A stretch of DNA of 64,000 nucleotides from Mycobacterium sp. E1747 (GTDB lineage Bacteria; Actinomycetota; Actinomycetes; Mycobacteriales; Mycobacteriaceae): the NCBI RefSeq assembly GCF_001667775.1, contig NZ_LZJI01000232.1, forward strand, positions 1 to 64,000. The letters run 5' to 3'. Below the pieces are notes generated by a model. It saw only the letters and a list, made by a program, of their open reading frames with translations, was not told where the DNA came from and ran no database searches. Positions 8,686 to 17,130 of this stretch are shown here, one piece after another (position 1 is the stretch's first letter; each line of letters starts with the position of its first letter). A program made the position numbers and the translations under genes.

Positions 8686-10332
8686 TCACAGCGTCTCGTC
8701 CAGCTCGCCGAGCCGGTCGGTCAACCGCAGATTCTCGGAGTAGTCAACGGGGCAGGAGATCACCGACACGCCGTCATCGTCGAGGGCGGCCCGCAGCGTC
8801 GGCAACAATTCCTCGGCATGGGAGATCCGATACCCCTTGGCGCCAAAGCTTTCCGCGTACTTCACCACATCGGGGTTGCCGAACTTCACGTAGTAGTGCG
8901 CGCCGAGTTCGAGGTCCATCTTCCACTCGATCAGGCCGTAACCGCCGTCCTCCCAGATCAGCACCACCAGCGGTATCCGCTCGCGGACGGCGGTCTCGAT
9001 CTCCTGGGAGTTCATCAGGAACGCGCCGTCACCGACGACCGCCAGCACCTTCGACTCGGGCCGTGCCAGCTTGACACCCAGCGCGCCCGGCAGCGCAAAC
9101 CCCATGGTGGACAAGCCATTTGATACCAGGCAGGTGTTGCACTCGTACGTCGGGTAGAGCCTGGCCATCCACATCTTCGTGGCGCCGGTGTCGACCAGGA
9201 CCACGTCGCCGCGGCCCAGCGCCGCGCGGGTGTCGGCGACGATCCGGGCCGGGGCCAGCGGATAGCGTGAATCTTCTTGGCCACGGCCGAATTCCTCGGC
9301 GAGCAGGCCGTGCCCGGGAACCTCCGGGTCCGCCTCGTAGGCGTGGCCGTCCAGCCCGTCCGTCAGCGCATCCAACGAAGCGCTGATGTCGCCGATGATC
9401 CCGACGTCCACCGAATAGTGGGCGTCGACCTCGGCCGGGAACCGGTGGATGTGGATGATCTTCTTGTCCGCCTGCGGGTTGATCCGGACGGGGTCGAACT
9501 CCTGCAACTCGTAGCCGACGGCGATCACCACGTCGGCATTGTCGAAGCCGAAATTCACGTAGTCGTGCCGCATGAACCCCAGCGTTCCGATGCTGTTGGG
9601 GTGGTCATCGGGCATCACACCCTTGCCGTGGAAGGTGTTGGCGACGGGAATGCCGAGTTCCTCGGAAAACCGCACCAGGGCCGCGGTGGCGTTGCCGCGG
9701 GCGGCGCCGTGCCCGGCCAGCACCACCGGCCGCTTGGCCTGGCGCAGAATGTCGACCGCGCGCTCCACTTGTCCGGGTGCGGGTGCGTCGGCGCGAACGA
9801 CGTTGCGCGGCAAAGGCGTCAGGTCATAGTCGGTCTCATCGGCGTCGATGTGCTCCGGCACTGCCAAGTACACCGCCGCCGGGCGCTCGGTCTCGGCGAC
9901 TTTAAACGCCTTGCGGAACATCTCGGGGATGGCGCGGGCGGTCGGCACCCCGGCGGCCCACCGCGTGATGGGCGCGAACATCGACACCAGGTCGACGTAC
10001 TGGTGCGACTCCTTGAACTCCCGGTCGTGCCCCACCTGAGCGGAGATCGCGACCAACGGGGTGCTGTTGGTGGTGGCGTCGGCCACCCCCAGCTGCATGT
10101 TGATGGCGCCGGGGCCCAGGGTGCTCGACACCACCGCCGCTCGCCCGGTGACGCGCCCGTACATCTCGGCCATGAAGGCCGCGGCCTGCTCGTGCCGGGT
10201 GAGCACGTAGCGGATGCTGGAGGAGGCCAGCGCCTGCACGAAGCGGATGTTCTCCTCCCCCGGCAGGCCGAAGACCACGGAAACACCCTCGTTTTCCAGG
10301 CACTTGACCATCAACTCGGCGGCTTTACTCAT
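8686..10332 (-). CDS. Acetolactate-synthase-like thiamine-diphosphate enzyme
   Basis: A 548-aa ThDP-dependent enzyme of the acetolactate synthase/AlsS group, which condenses two pyruvates to acetolactate; the substrate here is not proven. The ThDP-activating Glu is E48 in TRHEQAAAF. The ThDP/Mg motif begins GDGAFLMN at residue 434 and ends WEDGGYG about 25 residues later. The ATG at 10332 is preferred because GGGAGG lies just upstream; a longer 603-aa frame would run into the gabD1 promoter. It is divergent from gabD1 with an 79-bp gap. No small regulatory subunit is adjacent, fitting a catabolic type. Related decarboxylases or acetyltransferases remain possible. Confidence 0.8.
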   Translation of the reverse strand: MSKAAELMVKCLENEGVSVVFGLPGEENIRFVQALASSSIRYVLTRHEQAAAFMAEMYGRVTGRAAVVSSTLGPGAINMQLGVADATTNSTPLVAISAQVGHDREFKESHQYVDLVSMFAPITRWAAGVPTARAIPEMFRKAFKVAETERPAAVYLAVPEHIDADETDYDLTPLPRNVVRADAPAPGQVERAVDILRQAKRPVVLAGHGAARGNATAALVRFSEELGIPVANTFHGKGVMPDDHPNSIGTLGFMRHDYVNFGFDNADVVIAVGYELQEFDPVRINPQADKKIIHIHRFPAEVDAHYSVDVGIIGDISASLDALTDGLDGHAYEADPEVPGHGLLAEEFGRGQEDSRYPLAPARIVADTRAALGRGDVVLVDTGATKMWMARLYPTYECNTCLVSNGLSTMGFALPGALGVKLARPESKVLAVVGDGAFLMNSQEIETAVRERIPLVVLIWEDGGYGLIEWKMDLELGAHYYVKFGNPDVVKYAESFGAKGYRISHAEELLPTLRAALDDDGVSVISCPVDYSENLRLTDRLGELDETL

Positions 10333-10411
10333 CCGGCACCTCCCTTGAGGGAACGATAGTGGCAGGCTGGGTGTTGGACCTCTTACCAACCCCGAAGCGA
10401 AGGATTGCAGC

Positions 10412-11788
10412 GTGCCCATCGCCACGATCAACCCGGCCACCGGCGAGACGGTGAAGACCTTCACCCCGGCAACCGACCAAGAAGTCGACGCGACCATCGC
10501 CCGCGCCTACGCCCGGTTCCAGGACTACCGCCATAACACCACCTTTGCCCAGCGCGCGCAGTGGGCAAACGCGACCGCCGACCTCTTGGAGAAGGAGGCC
10601 GACGACGTCGCCGCGATGATGACGTGCGAGATGGGCAAGACGCTGGCCTCGGCCAAAGCCGAGGCGCTCAAGTGCGCCAAGGGCTTTCGGTATTACGCCC
10701 AGAACGCCGAGCAGCTGTTGGCCGACGAACCCGCGGATGCGCAAGCGGTCGGCGCCAAGCGGGCCTACACCCGCTACCAACCGCTCGGCGTGGTGCTGGC
10801 CATCATGCCGTGGAACTTCCCGCTGTGGCAGGCCGTCCGGTTCGCCGCGCCGGCGCTGATGGCCGGCAACGTCGGCATCCTCAAGCACGCCTCGAACGTG
10901 CCGCAGTCCGCGCTCTACCTGGCCGACGTCATCGCCCGCGGCGGCTTCCCGGACGGCTGCTTCCAGACACTGCTGGTCTCATCGAGCGCCGTGGAGCGCA
11001 TCCTGCGCGACCCCCGCGTCGCGGCCGCCACCCTGACCGGCAGTGAGCCGGCCGGGCAGTCGGTCGCGGCCATCGCCGGCGACGAGATCAAACCCACCGT
11101 GCTCGAGCTCGGCGGCAGCGACCCGTTCATCGTCATGCCGTCGGCGAACCTGGACGAGGCCGCCAAGACCGCGGTCACCGCGCGCGTCCAGAACAACGGC
11201 CAATCCTGCATCGCCGCGAAGCGGTTCATCGTTCACACCGACATCTACGACGAGTTCGTCGATAAGTTCACCGAGCGGATGGCTGCGCTCAAGGTCGGGG
11301 ACCCGACCGACCCGGAGACCGACGTGGGCCCGCTGGCCACCGAGTCCGGCCGCGACGACATCGTCAAGCAGGTCGACGACGCGGCCGCGGCGGGCGCCAC
11401 GATCCGGCTCGGCGGCAAGCCCATCGACGGACCGGGCTGGTTCTACCCGCCGACGGTGGTCACCGACATCACCAAGGACATGGCGCTCTACACCGAAGAG
11501 GTGTTCGGTCCGGTGGCGTCGATGTACCGGGCTAAGGACATCGACGAGGCGATCGAGATCGCCAACGCCACCACGTTCGGGTTGGGGTCCAACGCCTGGA
11601 CCAACGATGAGGCCGAGCAGCAGCGCTTCATCGACGACATCGAGGCCGGCCAGGTCTTCATCAACGGCATGACGGTGTCCTACCCCGAGCTGGGCTTCGG
11701 CGGGGTCAAGCGTTCCGGTTACGGCCGCGAACTCGCCGGCCTCGGCATCCGCGCGTTCGTCAACGCCAAGACCGTGTGGGTCGGGTAG
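10412..11788 (+). CDS. gabD1: Succinate-semialdehyde dehydrogenase (NADP+)
   Basis: A 458-aa aldehyde dehydrogenase oxidising succinate semialdehyde to succinate, part of the GABA/2-oxoglutarate bypass into the TCA cycle. The catalytic Cys is C266 in NNGQSCIAAKRF and the general-base Glu is E232 in LELGGSDPF. MPWNFPLWQ is the usual cofactor-site block. Length and sequence match my memory of Rv0234c closely. GTG at 10412 follows AAGGA at a fitting distance. The divergent acetolactate-synthase-like gene shares the upstream region, and a hairpin overlaps the stop codon. The gene converges on the R2lox operon. Confidence 0.95.
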   Translation: MPIATINPATGETVKTFTPATDQEVDATIARAYARFQDYRHNTTFAQRAQWANATADLLEKEADDVAAMMTCEMGKTLASAKAEALKCAKGFRYYAQNAEQLLADEPADAQAVGAKRAYTRYQPLGVVLAIMPWNFPLWQAVRFAAPALMAGNVGILKHASNVPQSALYLADVIARGGFPDGCFQTLLVSSSAVERILRDPRVAAATLTGSEPAGQSVAAIAGDEIKPTVLELGGSDPFIVMPSANLDEAAKTAVTARVQNNGQSCIAAKRFIVHTDIYDEFVDKFTERMAALKVGDPTDPETDVGPLATESGRDDIVKQVDDAAAAGATIRLGGKPIDGPGWFYPPTVVTDITKDMALYTEEVFGPVASMYRAKDIDEAIEIANATTFGLGSNAWTNDEAEQQRFIDDIEAGQVFINGMTVSYPELGFGGVKRSGYGRELAGLGIRAFVNAKTVWVG

Positions 11789-11832
11789 TGGCGATCGCAA
11801 GCGCGGCGTAGCCGGGCGCAGCGGGTCGCCAC
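11788..11832. terminator. Inverted repeat overlapping the gabD1 stop, possible terminator
   Basis: GTGGCGA (11788-11794) pairs with TCGCCAC (11826-11832), enclosing a GCGCGGC/GCCGGGCGC inner stem. It lies between two convergent genes, gabD1 and R2lox, where a bidirectional hairpin terminator would be expected. No U-tract follows, as is common in mycobacteria. The sequence type also looks like a dispersed mycobacterial intergenic repeat, which I cannot check here. Confidence 0.45.
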
Positions 11833-11885
11833 CATCGGCGACGGCGACGCGGTGGACACCGCCGGCGGCAGCAAGGTCGAATAGC

Positions 11886-12827
11886 TCAGGCGGACGCGGC
11901 GGCCAGGGCCTTCTCGTCCTCGTCGGCGAAGGTGTCCTCGAGCTGCAGCGGCGAGTAGTCGAGGTCGATCTCTTCCAGCGGCCGCCCGCGGGCGCTGGAG
12001 ATGGTGCCGAAGCGCCGCATGCCCTTGTCGGCCGCGTACCCCATGAATTCATCCACCGAGAGGCCGAACGGCATCGGATCGTAAAGGGAGAAGCCCTCTT
12101 CGATCAGGCGCAGCCCGAGCGGCATCAGCTCGTTCATCCGCGTCTCGAAGACGCCCCAGTTGGCGTCGTCGGCGGCGACGTGACGGCGGCAGGTGAACGT
12201 GCCCCACGCCATGTGGCGCCGCTCGTCGTCACCGATGCGCCGCACCAACTCCTGCATGCCGGGCAGGATGCCGCGCTCCACGCAGATCTTGTGCCAGCCG
12301 AAGTAGCCCGTCAGCGCCAGCATGCCCTCGACCATGTGGTTGTAGGTGACCGAGGCCCGCACCTGGGCGGCCGGGGACGGGTCGACCGACAAGGCGTTGA
12401 GGCAGTCAGGCAGCTCCTCGTAGAAGACCGTCCGGTAGGTGGGGATGTCGTCGAGGTATTCGTGCAGGTCGCCGGTGACGCCGACGGCGTCCAGCCACAT
12501 GCGGAACACCTGGACGTGCTTGGCCTCCTCGAACGCGAACTGCGTCAGGTACATCTCGTCGCCCAGCCGGCCCTCGGCGCGCATCGCCGACATGAACGGC
12601 TGGATGTCCTCGGTTACCGCTTCCTCACCGGCGATGAACTCCGCGCAGAGCCGGGTGGCGTAGTGGCGTTCGTCGTCGGTTAGCTGCTCCCAGTCGGCGC
12701 GGTCGCGGGAAAAGTCGATGTCGGCCGGGTTCCAGAACTTCGCGTTGCCGCCGGCGAACAAGCGCAGCGGCAAGCTGTCCCAGTCGAGCCCGCCCTTGAC
12801 CATCGAGCCCGAATGCGTGCGTGTCAT
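11886..12827 (-). CDS. R2-like ligand-binding oxidase (R2lox), Mn/Fe protein, Rv0233-like
   Basis: A 313-aa ferritin-like protein of the R2lox group, often misannotated as nrdB. All metal ligands fall at the positions I recall for the M. tuberculosis protein: E68, E101, H104, E167, E202 and H205. V71 and Y162, which form the Val-Tyr ether crosslink in R2lox, are also present. R2lox binds a long-chain fatty-acid ligand and assembles a Mn(III)/Fe(III) cofactor; its physiological substrate is unknown. ATG at 12827 has AGGAGGT upstream and overlaps the TetR stop as ATGA, so translation is coupled. No ribonucleotide reductase R1 gene is nearby, arguing against an RNR role. Confidence 0.95.
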   Translation of the reverse strand: MTRTHSGSMVKGGLDWDSLPLRLFAGGNAKFWNPADIDFSRDRADWEQLTDDERHYATRLCAEFIAGEEAVTEDIQPFMSAMRAEGRLGDEMYLTQFAFEEAKHVQVFRMWLDAVGVTGDLHEYLDDIPTYRTVFYEELPDCLNALSVDPSPAAQVRASVTYNHMVEGMLALTGYFGWHKICVERGILPGMQELVRRIGDDERRHMAWGTFTCRRHVAADDANWGVFETRMNELMPLGLRLIEEGFSLYDPMPFGLSVDEFMGYAADKGMRRFGTISSARGRPLEEIDLDYSPLQLEDTFADEDEKALAAASA

Positions 12828-13543
12828 GTGACCTCCTCGGATTGTTGCGGGGCTGAGTGGACGGGTGGGCGCGGGGACGCCGCGAAGGCGGCCGCCAGCA
12901 CCCCCACGAGCCGGCGCACGGCCAGTGCCGGTTGCTCGGGGGTGGGTTCGTCCAGCCCGAGAACCGGGTCCAGGCCGCGCATGTACGGCGCCAGCGCCAG
13001 GTGCGGAAAGATCAAGAGCAGCAACGACAACAGCGCGTCGGTGTCGGAGTCCGCGCGCAGATCGCCGCGCGCCTTCGCGTCGCGAACCAGCGGCCGCATC
13101 ACTTCCAGGTAGTGCCGGTGGATGACGTTCTGCACGCTGACGCGGGCCTCGGTGTCGACTTCCAGGGTCGCCGCGGCGTGCAGCGCCCGTTCGTGCGGGT
13201 GGTCGGCGAAGTAGGCCACCCACGCGTCGAGCCAGTCGGTCAGGAAGTCGAAGAACGGCCGGCTCGGGTCGAGCTCGCGGATGCGGTCTTCCATGTACGC
13301 GCGGACCCGCTGGCTGCCGATGTCGGCAATGAACGCAAACAGGTCGCGCTTGTCCGCGAAGTATTGAAAGAGACTGCCCTTCGCGACGCCAGCCCGCCGC
13401 GCGATGACGTTGAGGCTGCCCCGGGAGAAACCGTGCGCCCCGAACTCCTGCTCCGCGGCGTCGATGATCGCGGCACGCCGGCCGGGGTCCACCCGAGCCC
13501 AAGTCACCGTTGGCAATGCGGCCCCCTCGCGTTGAATGACCAC
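12824..13543 (-). CDS. TetR-family regulator co-transcribed with R2lox, Rv0232-like
   Basis: A 239-aa TetR repressor. The N-terminal helix-turn-helix spans roughly residues 22-68 with the typical FSRGSLNVIARRAGVAKGSL block and FQYFADKRDL. The C-terminal ligand domain is helical and hydrophobic. The stop overlaps the R2lox start by four bases, so the regulator is the first gene of a two-gene operon and probably controls it. A palindrome over the GTG start codon (13536-13550) suggests autoregulation. The GTG start fits conservation with Rv0232 as I recall it; later in-frame starts would remove only a few non-conserved residues. Confidence 0.9.
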   Translation of the reverse strand: MVIQREGAALPTVTWARVDPGRRAAIIDAAEQEFGAHGFSRGSLNVIARRAGVAKGSLFQYFADKRDLFAFIADIGSQRVRAYMEDRIRELDPSRPFFDFLTDWLDAWVAYFADHPHERALHAAATLEVDTEARVSVQNVIHRHYLEVMRPLVRDAKARGDLRADSDTDALLSLLLLIFPHLALAPYMRGLDPVLGLDEPTPEQPALAVRRLVGVLAAAFAASPRPPVHSAPQQSEEVT

Positions 13544-13550
13544 TGGTCAT
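13536..13550. promoter_or_regulatory. Palindromic candidate TetR operator over the start codon of the R2lox regulator
   Basis: ATGACC-ACT-GGTCAT has perfect 6-bp arms and covers the GTG start at 13543. Its size and position suit a self-acting TetR repressor. If transcription starts at or near the GTG, binding here would block initiation. This is inference from symmetry and position only. Confidence 0.5.
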
Positions 13551-13604
13551 ATTACGGTGATCTGTGTCACAGTCAAGAGGTCTGGCCGCGGCAGTCTTAT
13601 GCGG

Positions 13605-13660
13605 CGAGCGTCACGCTGGCGTGAGGGTCGACGGTGGATGCCACGCTGGCGTGACGCTCG
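13605..13660. repeat. Compound direct and inverted repeat, likely fadE4 terminator
   Basis: CACGCTGGCGTGA occurs twice (13612-13624 and 13642-13654), each copy itself a near-palindrome. The outer arms CGAGCGTCACGC (13605-13616) and GCGTGACGCTCG (13649-13660) are perfect inverted complements. The element sits just downstream of the fadE4 stop on the minus strand, so a terminator hairpin with alternative folds is the simplest reading. A protein-binding site is the other option. Confidence 0.55.
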
Positions 13661-13674
13661 GCGAATGGCCTGGC

Positions 13675-15384
13675 CTACGGCCGCATCTGATACGCGCCGT
13701 TGAGCGGCTGGATGTGTTCCTTCCAGACCTGGGCGTAGCGGGTGGGGTCGTGGACGGGGCGGCGGATCATCCGCGTCGCCATGCGGGCCTGGTCGTCGGT
13801 GGTCGCGGGCTTGTCGCTCAATTCCACGGCGTAGCAGTTGAAGTCGCGGACCAGCACGGCGAAGATCTCGTCGATCAGCGTCTCGTCCACATCCGACAGC
13901 GTGGCCTCCTCGAGGATGAGCTGCGCGTAGGGCACCGTCGCGAACAACTGGCCCATGGCGAACGCGAAGTCGACGTCGCTTTGCTGCGCGGCGTCGGGGG
14001 TGGCGCTGGCCAGCATGTCGGCGAGCACGTCGACCTGCTTGCGCAGCAACGCGACATTGGCCAGGTGGCCGAAGGCGTCGAACGGCGCGTGCCAGTCATG
14101 GAAGCGTACCTTGCCCAAACCCCCGGTCGGTCCCTGTGCGAACAGGAACGCGTCGTCAACCGCGTCGTCGCGGCGGCCGATCAACGGCAAGTCGCCGTTC
14201 GGCGCGAACAAGTAGTTGGGCATGAACTTGGCCAGCAGCCCGATGTTGATGTGCACGGTGCCCTCAAGCCTTGGCAGCAAACCGATTTCGCGGATCATGG
14301 CCTCGAAGATGGTGTCCTTCTCGACACCCTTGGCGGCGATCACATCCCACAGGGCGGTAATCACCCGCTCCCCTTCGCTGGTGACTTTGGCCTTGGTGAG
14401 CGGGCTGTACAGCAGGTAACGCCGGTCGTCGGCGGACGCGCTGCGCATGTAGTCACAGGCCCGGGTGCATACCAGCCGCATTGCCACCAGCCGCAGGTAG
14501 GCGTCGGTGAGCAGGCGCCGGACATGACTGAAGTCGGTCACGACGGTGCCGTACAGGACCCGGTTGGAGGCGTGGGTGACCGCCTCGTACAGGGCGTGGG
14601 TGCACATGCCTACCGCGCCCCAGCCCAGGTTGTACTTGCACACGTTGACGGTGTTGAGCGCGGCGTGGAACGCCCCTTGGCCACGGTGCAGGATGTCGGC
14701 CTCGGTGACCGGGTAGTCGCGCAGCGCGTAGTTGGCGACGAAGTTCTGCGAGTTCACCACGTTCTTGATCAGGTCGTACCGATCGTGTTGGGAGTCGGCG
14801 ACGAAGAACACGTACTCGTCCGTGCCGGCGATCTTGCCGAACGTGGAGACCATCCGCGCCACGTTGGCGTTGCCGATGTAGTACTTCTCGCCGCTCGCGG
14901 TCCAGCCGCCGAGACCAGCCTCGCCGGACGACGTGAGGATCATGTCGGTCTGGTAGACGTCGGCGCCGTGCGTCTGCTCCGACAGGCCGAAGGCGAAGAC
15001 CTCGCCCGCCTCCAGCTGAGCGGCGGCCTTGCGCTTGGCGTCCGTGTTGTCGCTCATCCAGATCGGGCCCAGACCCAGCGCCGTGACCTGGAAGGGGTAC
15101 CAGTAGTTGAGGCCATAGAAGCCCACGATCTCGGCGAACGCGCTGATCCGGTAGGTGTCCCAGCGGCAGCCGTCGGCGCCGTACTCCGACGGGGTCAGCA
15201 GCGACGCGAAGATCCTCTCGCGCCCGATGTGGTCCAAAAACTCGGAGTACCAAACCCGTTCGTGGTCGTCATGCTTCAGCCGCGCCTTACCGCGCGATTC
15301 GAAGAAGTCGACCGTGGCGGCCATCATGTCCGCGGAACGACGCTCCGGGTATTGGCGCTGCAGGTTGTTGGGATTGAGCAACAT
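13675..15384 (-). CDS. fadE4: Acyl-CoA dehydrogenase FadE4
   Basis: A 569-aa FAD-dependent acyl-CoA dehydrogenase of the long C-terminally extended class, catalysing alpha,beta-dehydrogenation of acyl-CoA. The LSEQTHGADVYQTD block and KYYIGNANVARMVSTFGK are typical of this family. Length agrees with my memory of Rv0231. ATG at 15384 gives the conserved MLLNPNNLQRQYPERR start and has GGGAG upstream; a 595-aa extension has no support. It is divergent from php, so the 123-bp gap holds both promoters. The strong inverted repeat at 13605-13660 lies at its 3' end. Confidence 0.92.
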   Translation of the reverse strand: MLLNPNNLQRQYPERRSADMMAATVDFFESRGKARLKHDDHERVWYSEFLDHIGRERIFASLLTPSEYGADGCRWDTYRISAFAEIVGFYGLNYWYPFQVTALGLGPIWMSDNTDAKRKAAAQLEAGEVFAFGLSEQTHGADVYQTDMILTSSGEAGLGGWTASGEKYYIGNANVARMVSTFGKIAGTDEYVFFVADSQHDRYDLIKNVVNSQNFVANYALRDYPVTEADILHRGQGAFHAALNTVNVCKYNLGWGAVGMCTHALYEAVTHASNRVLYGTVVTDFSHVRRLLTDAYLRLVAMRLVCTRACDYMRSASADDRRYLLYSPLTKAKVTSEGERVITALWDVIAAKGVEKDTIFEAMIREIGLLPRLEGTVHINIGLLAKFMPNYLFAPNGDLPLIGRRDDAVDDAFLFAQGPTGGLGKVRFHDWHAPFDAFGHLANVALLRKQVDVLADMLASATPDAAQQSDVDFAFAMGQLFATVPYAQLILEEATLSDVDETLIDEIFAVLVRDFNCYAVELSDKPATTDDQARMATRMIRRPVHDPTRYAQVWKEHIQPLNGAYQMRP

Positions 15385-15472
15385 GGCGGGGCTCCCTGGG
15401 GTCGGCCAAAGACGAGGGTGACGGTACCCGCACGGCACGGCCGTTGGGCCGGACCGGAACAAATCGGCACTT

Positions 15473-15510
15473 TTGTCCGACCGCCGAGGCGACCTAGCAT
15501 CAGTGGAGTG
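15473..15510 (+). promoter_or_regulatory. Probable promoter of php, leaderless transcript
   Basis: A TTGTCC -35-like box (15473-15478), a 16-bp spacer and a TAGCAT -10 box (15495-15500) lie seven bases before the GTG start at 15508. That spacing would put the transcription start at or next to the start codon. No Shine-Dalgarno is seen, which fits a leaderless mRNA, common in mycobacteria. Confidence 0.5.
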
Positions 15511-16488
15511 TCAGCACTCAATACCGCCCGCGGCGCAATCGATACCGCCGAGCTCGGCGTGACCCTCATGCATGAGCACGTGTTCATCATGACCACCGAG
15601 ATTGCCCAGAACTATCCCGAAGCTTGGGGCGACGAGGAACGCCGGATTGCCGACGCCATCGATCGACTCAACGAGCTGAAGTCCCGCGGGGTCGACACCA
15701 TCGTCGACCTGACCGTGATCGGGCTGGGCCGCTACATCCCGCGCATCGCGCGCGTCGCGGCGGCGACCGAGCTGAATATCGTTGTGGCGACCGGTCTTTA
15801 CACCTACAACGACATTCCGTTCCGGTTCCACTACGAGGGCCCCGGCGGCATGCTGGGCGGCCCGGAGATCATGACCGACATGTTCGTCCGCGACATCGAG
15901 CAGGGCATCGCCGACACCGGCGTCAAGGCCGGGATCCTCAAGTGCGCCACCGACGAGCCGGGCATCACCCCAGGCGTCGAGCGGGTGCTACGCGCCGTCG
16001 CCCAGGCGCACAAGCGCACCGGGGTGCCGATCTCCACGCACACCCACGCCGGGTTGCGCCGCGGACTCGAACAGCAGCGCATCTTCGAAGAGGAGGGCGT
16101 CGACCTGAGCCGAGTGATCATCGGGCACTCCGGTGACAGCACCGACATCGGGTACCTCGAAGAGCTCATCGCCCCCGGTTCGTATCTCGGCATGGACCGG
16201 TTCGGGCTCGACGTGATCTCACCATTCGAAGAACGGGTCAAGATCGTGGCGCAGATGTGCGAGCGTGGGCATGCCGACAAAATGGTGCTCTCCCACGATG
16301 CCAACTGCTACTTCGACGCGCTGCCCGAAGAGTTGGTGCCGCAGCTGGCGCCGAACTGGCACTACCTGCACATCCACAACGACGTCATCCCCGCACTCCA
16401 GGAGCGCGGCGTCACCGACGATCAACTGAATACCATGCTGGTCGACAACCCCCGCCGCATCTTCGAGCGGCAGGGCGCCTATGAGTGA
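15508..16488 (+). CDS. php: Phosphotriesterase-like lactonase PHP
   Basis: A 326-aa binuclear metal hydrolase of the amidohydrolase superfamily, Rv0230c-like. PHP enzymes of this type are mainly lactonases that open acyl-homoserine and other lactones, with weak phosphotriesterase activity. Predicted metal ligands are H22 and H24 in LMHEHV, carboxylated K145 in ILKCATDE, H178 in STHTH, H207 in IIGHSGD and D264 in LSHDANC. All are present, so the enzyme should be active. The GTG start follows a -10 box with leaderless spacing. The YbjN-domain gene follows after 165 bp on the same strand. Confidence 0.93.
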   Translation: MSALNTARGAIDTAELGVTLMHEHVFIMTTEIAQNYPEAWGDEERRIADAIDRLNELKSRGVDTIVDLTVIGLGRYIPRIARVAAATELNIVVATGLYTYNDIPFRFHYEGPGGMLGGPEIMTDMFVRDIEQGIADTGVKAGILKCATDEPGITPGVERVLRAVAQAHKRTGVPISTHTHAGLRRGLEQQRIFEEEGVDLSRVIIGHSGDSTDIGYLEELIAPGSYLGMDRFGLDVISPFEERVKIVAQMCERGHADKMVLSHDANCYFDALPEELVPQLAPNWHYLHIHNDVIPALQERGVTDDQLNTMLVDNPRRIFERQGAYE

Positions 16489-16653
16489 GCCGGTCCCGCC
16501 GATCGGCACCCAGGTCGCCTCGACGCCTCGACGAGCCGGGTGGCCCGCGCCTACGTGATTGTGGGTGCCGCCCGACTCCGTGGTGTGAATCCGGGCGGCG
16601 GCGGGCTGACGGGCCCCAAGAATCCTCCAAGGCCGTGGCCCGACGATCGGGGC

Positions 16654-17130
16654 ATGCAGATCGAGCCCCTGAGCACCGAGCTGATCGAACGCTATCTGCG
16701 ATCGCGCCAATTGCGCTTCTTCCGCAGCGACGACGGCGAGGAGTTCATGATGCTGCCCAGCTACGCGCGCGGCAGACTGCACGTGAACCTGCGGATCAAC
16801 GGCCTGCGTCGGGACATCTTCGAGATCTCGATCAGCCCCGCCGGGCACTACGACGCGACCGAGCGGCCGCGGCTGATGGAACTGGTCAACGACTGGAATC
16901 GCGAAACCCATTGGCCCAAGGCGTTTGTGCGCGAGACCGCCCTGCCTGGCCAGGTGAGCGTTGTCGGCGAGAACGCTTACCTGCTGACCGACGGCATTCA
17001 CGTCGAGGCGTTGGGCAATCTCGTCCGATCCACCGTCGAGTACGGGGCCGACCTGTTCAAGAAGATCGACCGCGCCGTCCGCCTGCCGTCCGCGGACACG
17101 CTCGAGGAGTGGATGGATCGCACCGGCTAG
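16654..17130 (+). CDS. YbjN-domain protein
   Basis: A 158-aa protein with a YbjN-type fold, related in shape to type III secretion chaperones and often called a sensory transduction regulator. The FEISISPAGHY and RETALPGQVSV strands and an acidic helical end fit. Molecular function is not established for actinobacterial members. I use ATG at 16654 because the conserved domain starts at once (MQIEPLSTELIERY); the upstream 38 codons look like spacer. Its stop overlaps that of the convergent acyltransferase gene (17127-17130). It lies at the edge of the trehalose-mycolate gene cluster. Confidence 0.75.
   Translation: MQIEPLSTELIERYLRSRQLRFFRSDDGEEFMMLPSYARGRLHVNLRINGLRRDIFEISISPAGHYDATERPRLMELVNDWNRETHWPKAFVRETALPGQVSVVGENAYLLTDGIHVEALGNLVRSTVEYGADLFKKIDRAVRLPSADTLEEWMDRTG

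Noticed and set aside
10333..10497. 55-codon N-terminal extension of the acetolactate-synthase-like gene
   Set aside because: It would cover the gabD1 promoter and start region, and a strong ribosome site directly precedes the ATG at 10332.
11886..12827. Class I ribonucleotide reductase R2 subunit annotation
   Set aside because: The Val71/Tyr162 pair and ligand set are those of R2lox, and no R1 gene is near.
11886..13550. A single long minus-strand frame that would fuse an Arg/Gly-rich N-terminus to R2lox
   Set aside because: The first 240 codons are the TetR gene read in another frame and have shadow composition; R2lox has its own AGGAGGT and a start at 12827 that aligns with known family numbering.
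13564..15507. A long plus-strand open frame running into php
   Set aside because: It is the antisense shadow of fadE4 and has no domain; php starts at 15508 with a fitting -10 box.
16481..16557. Short ORF starting ATGAGTGAG at the php stop
   Set aside because: Only about 25 codons, no conserved sequence and no ribosome site.
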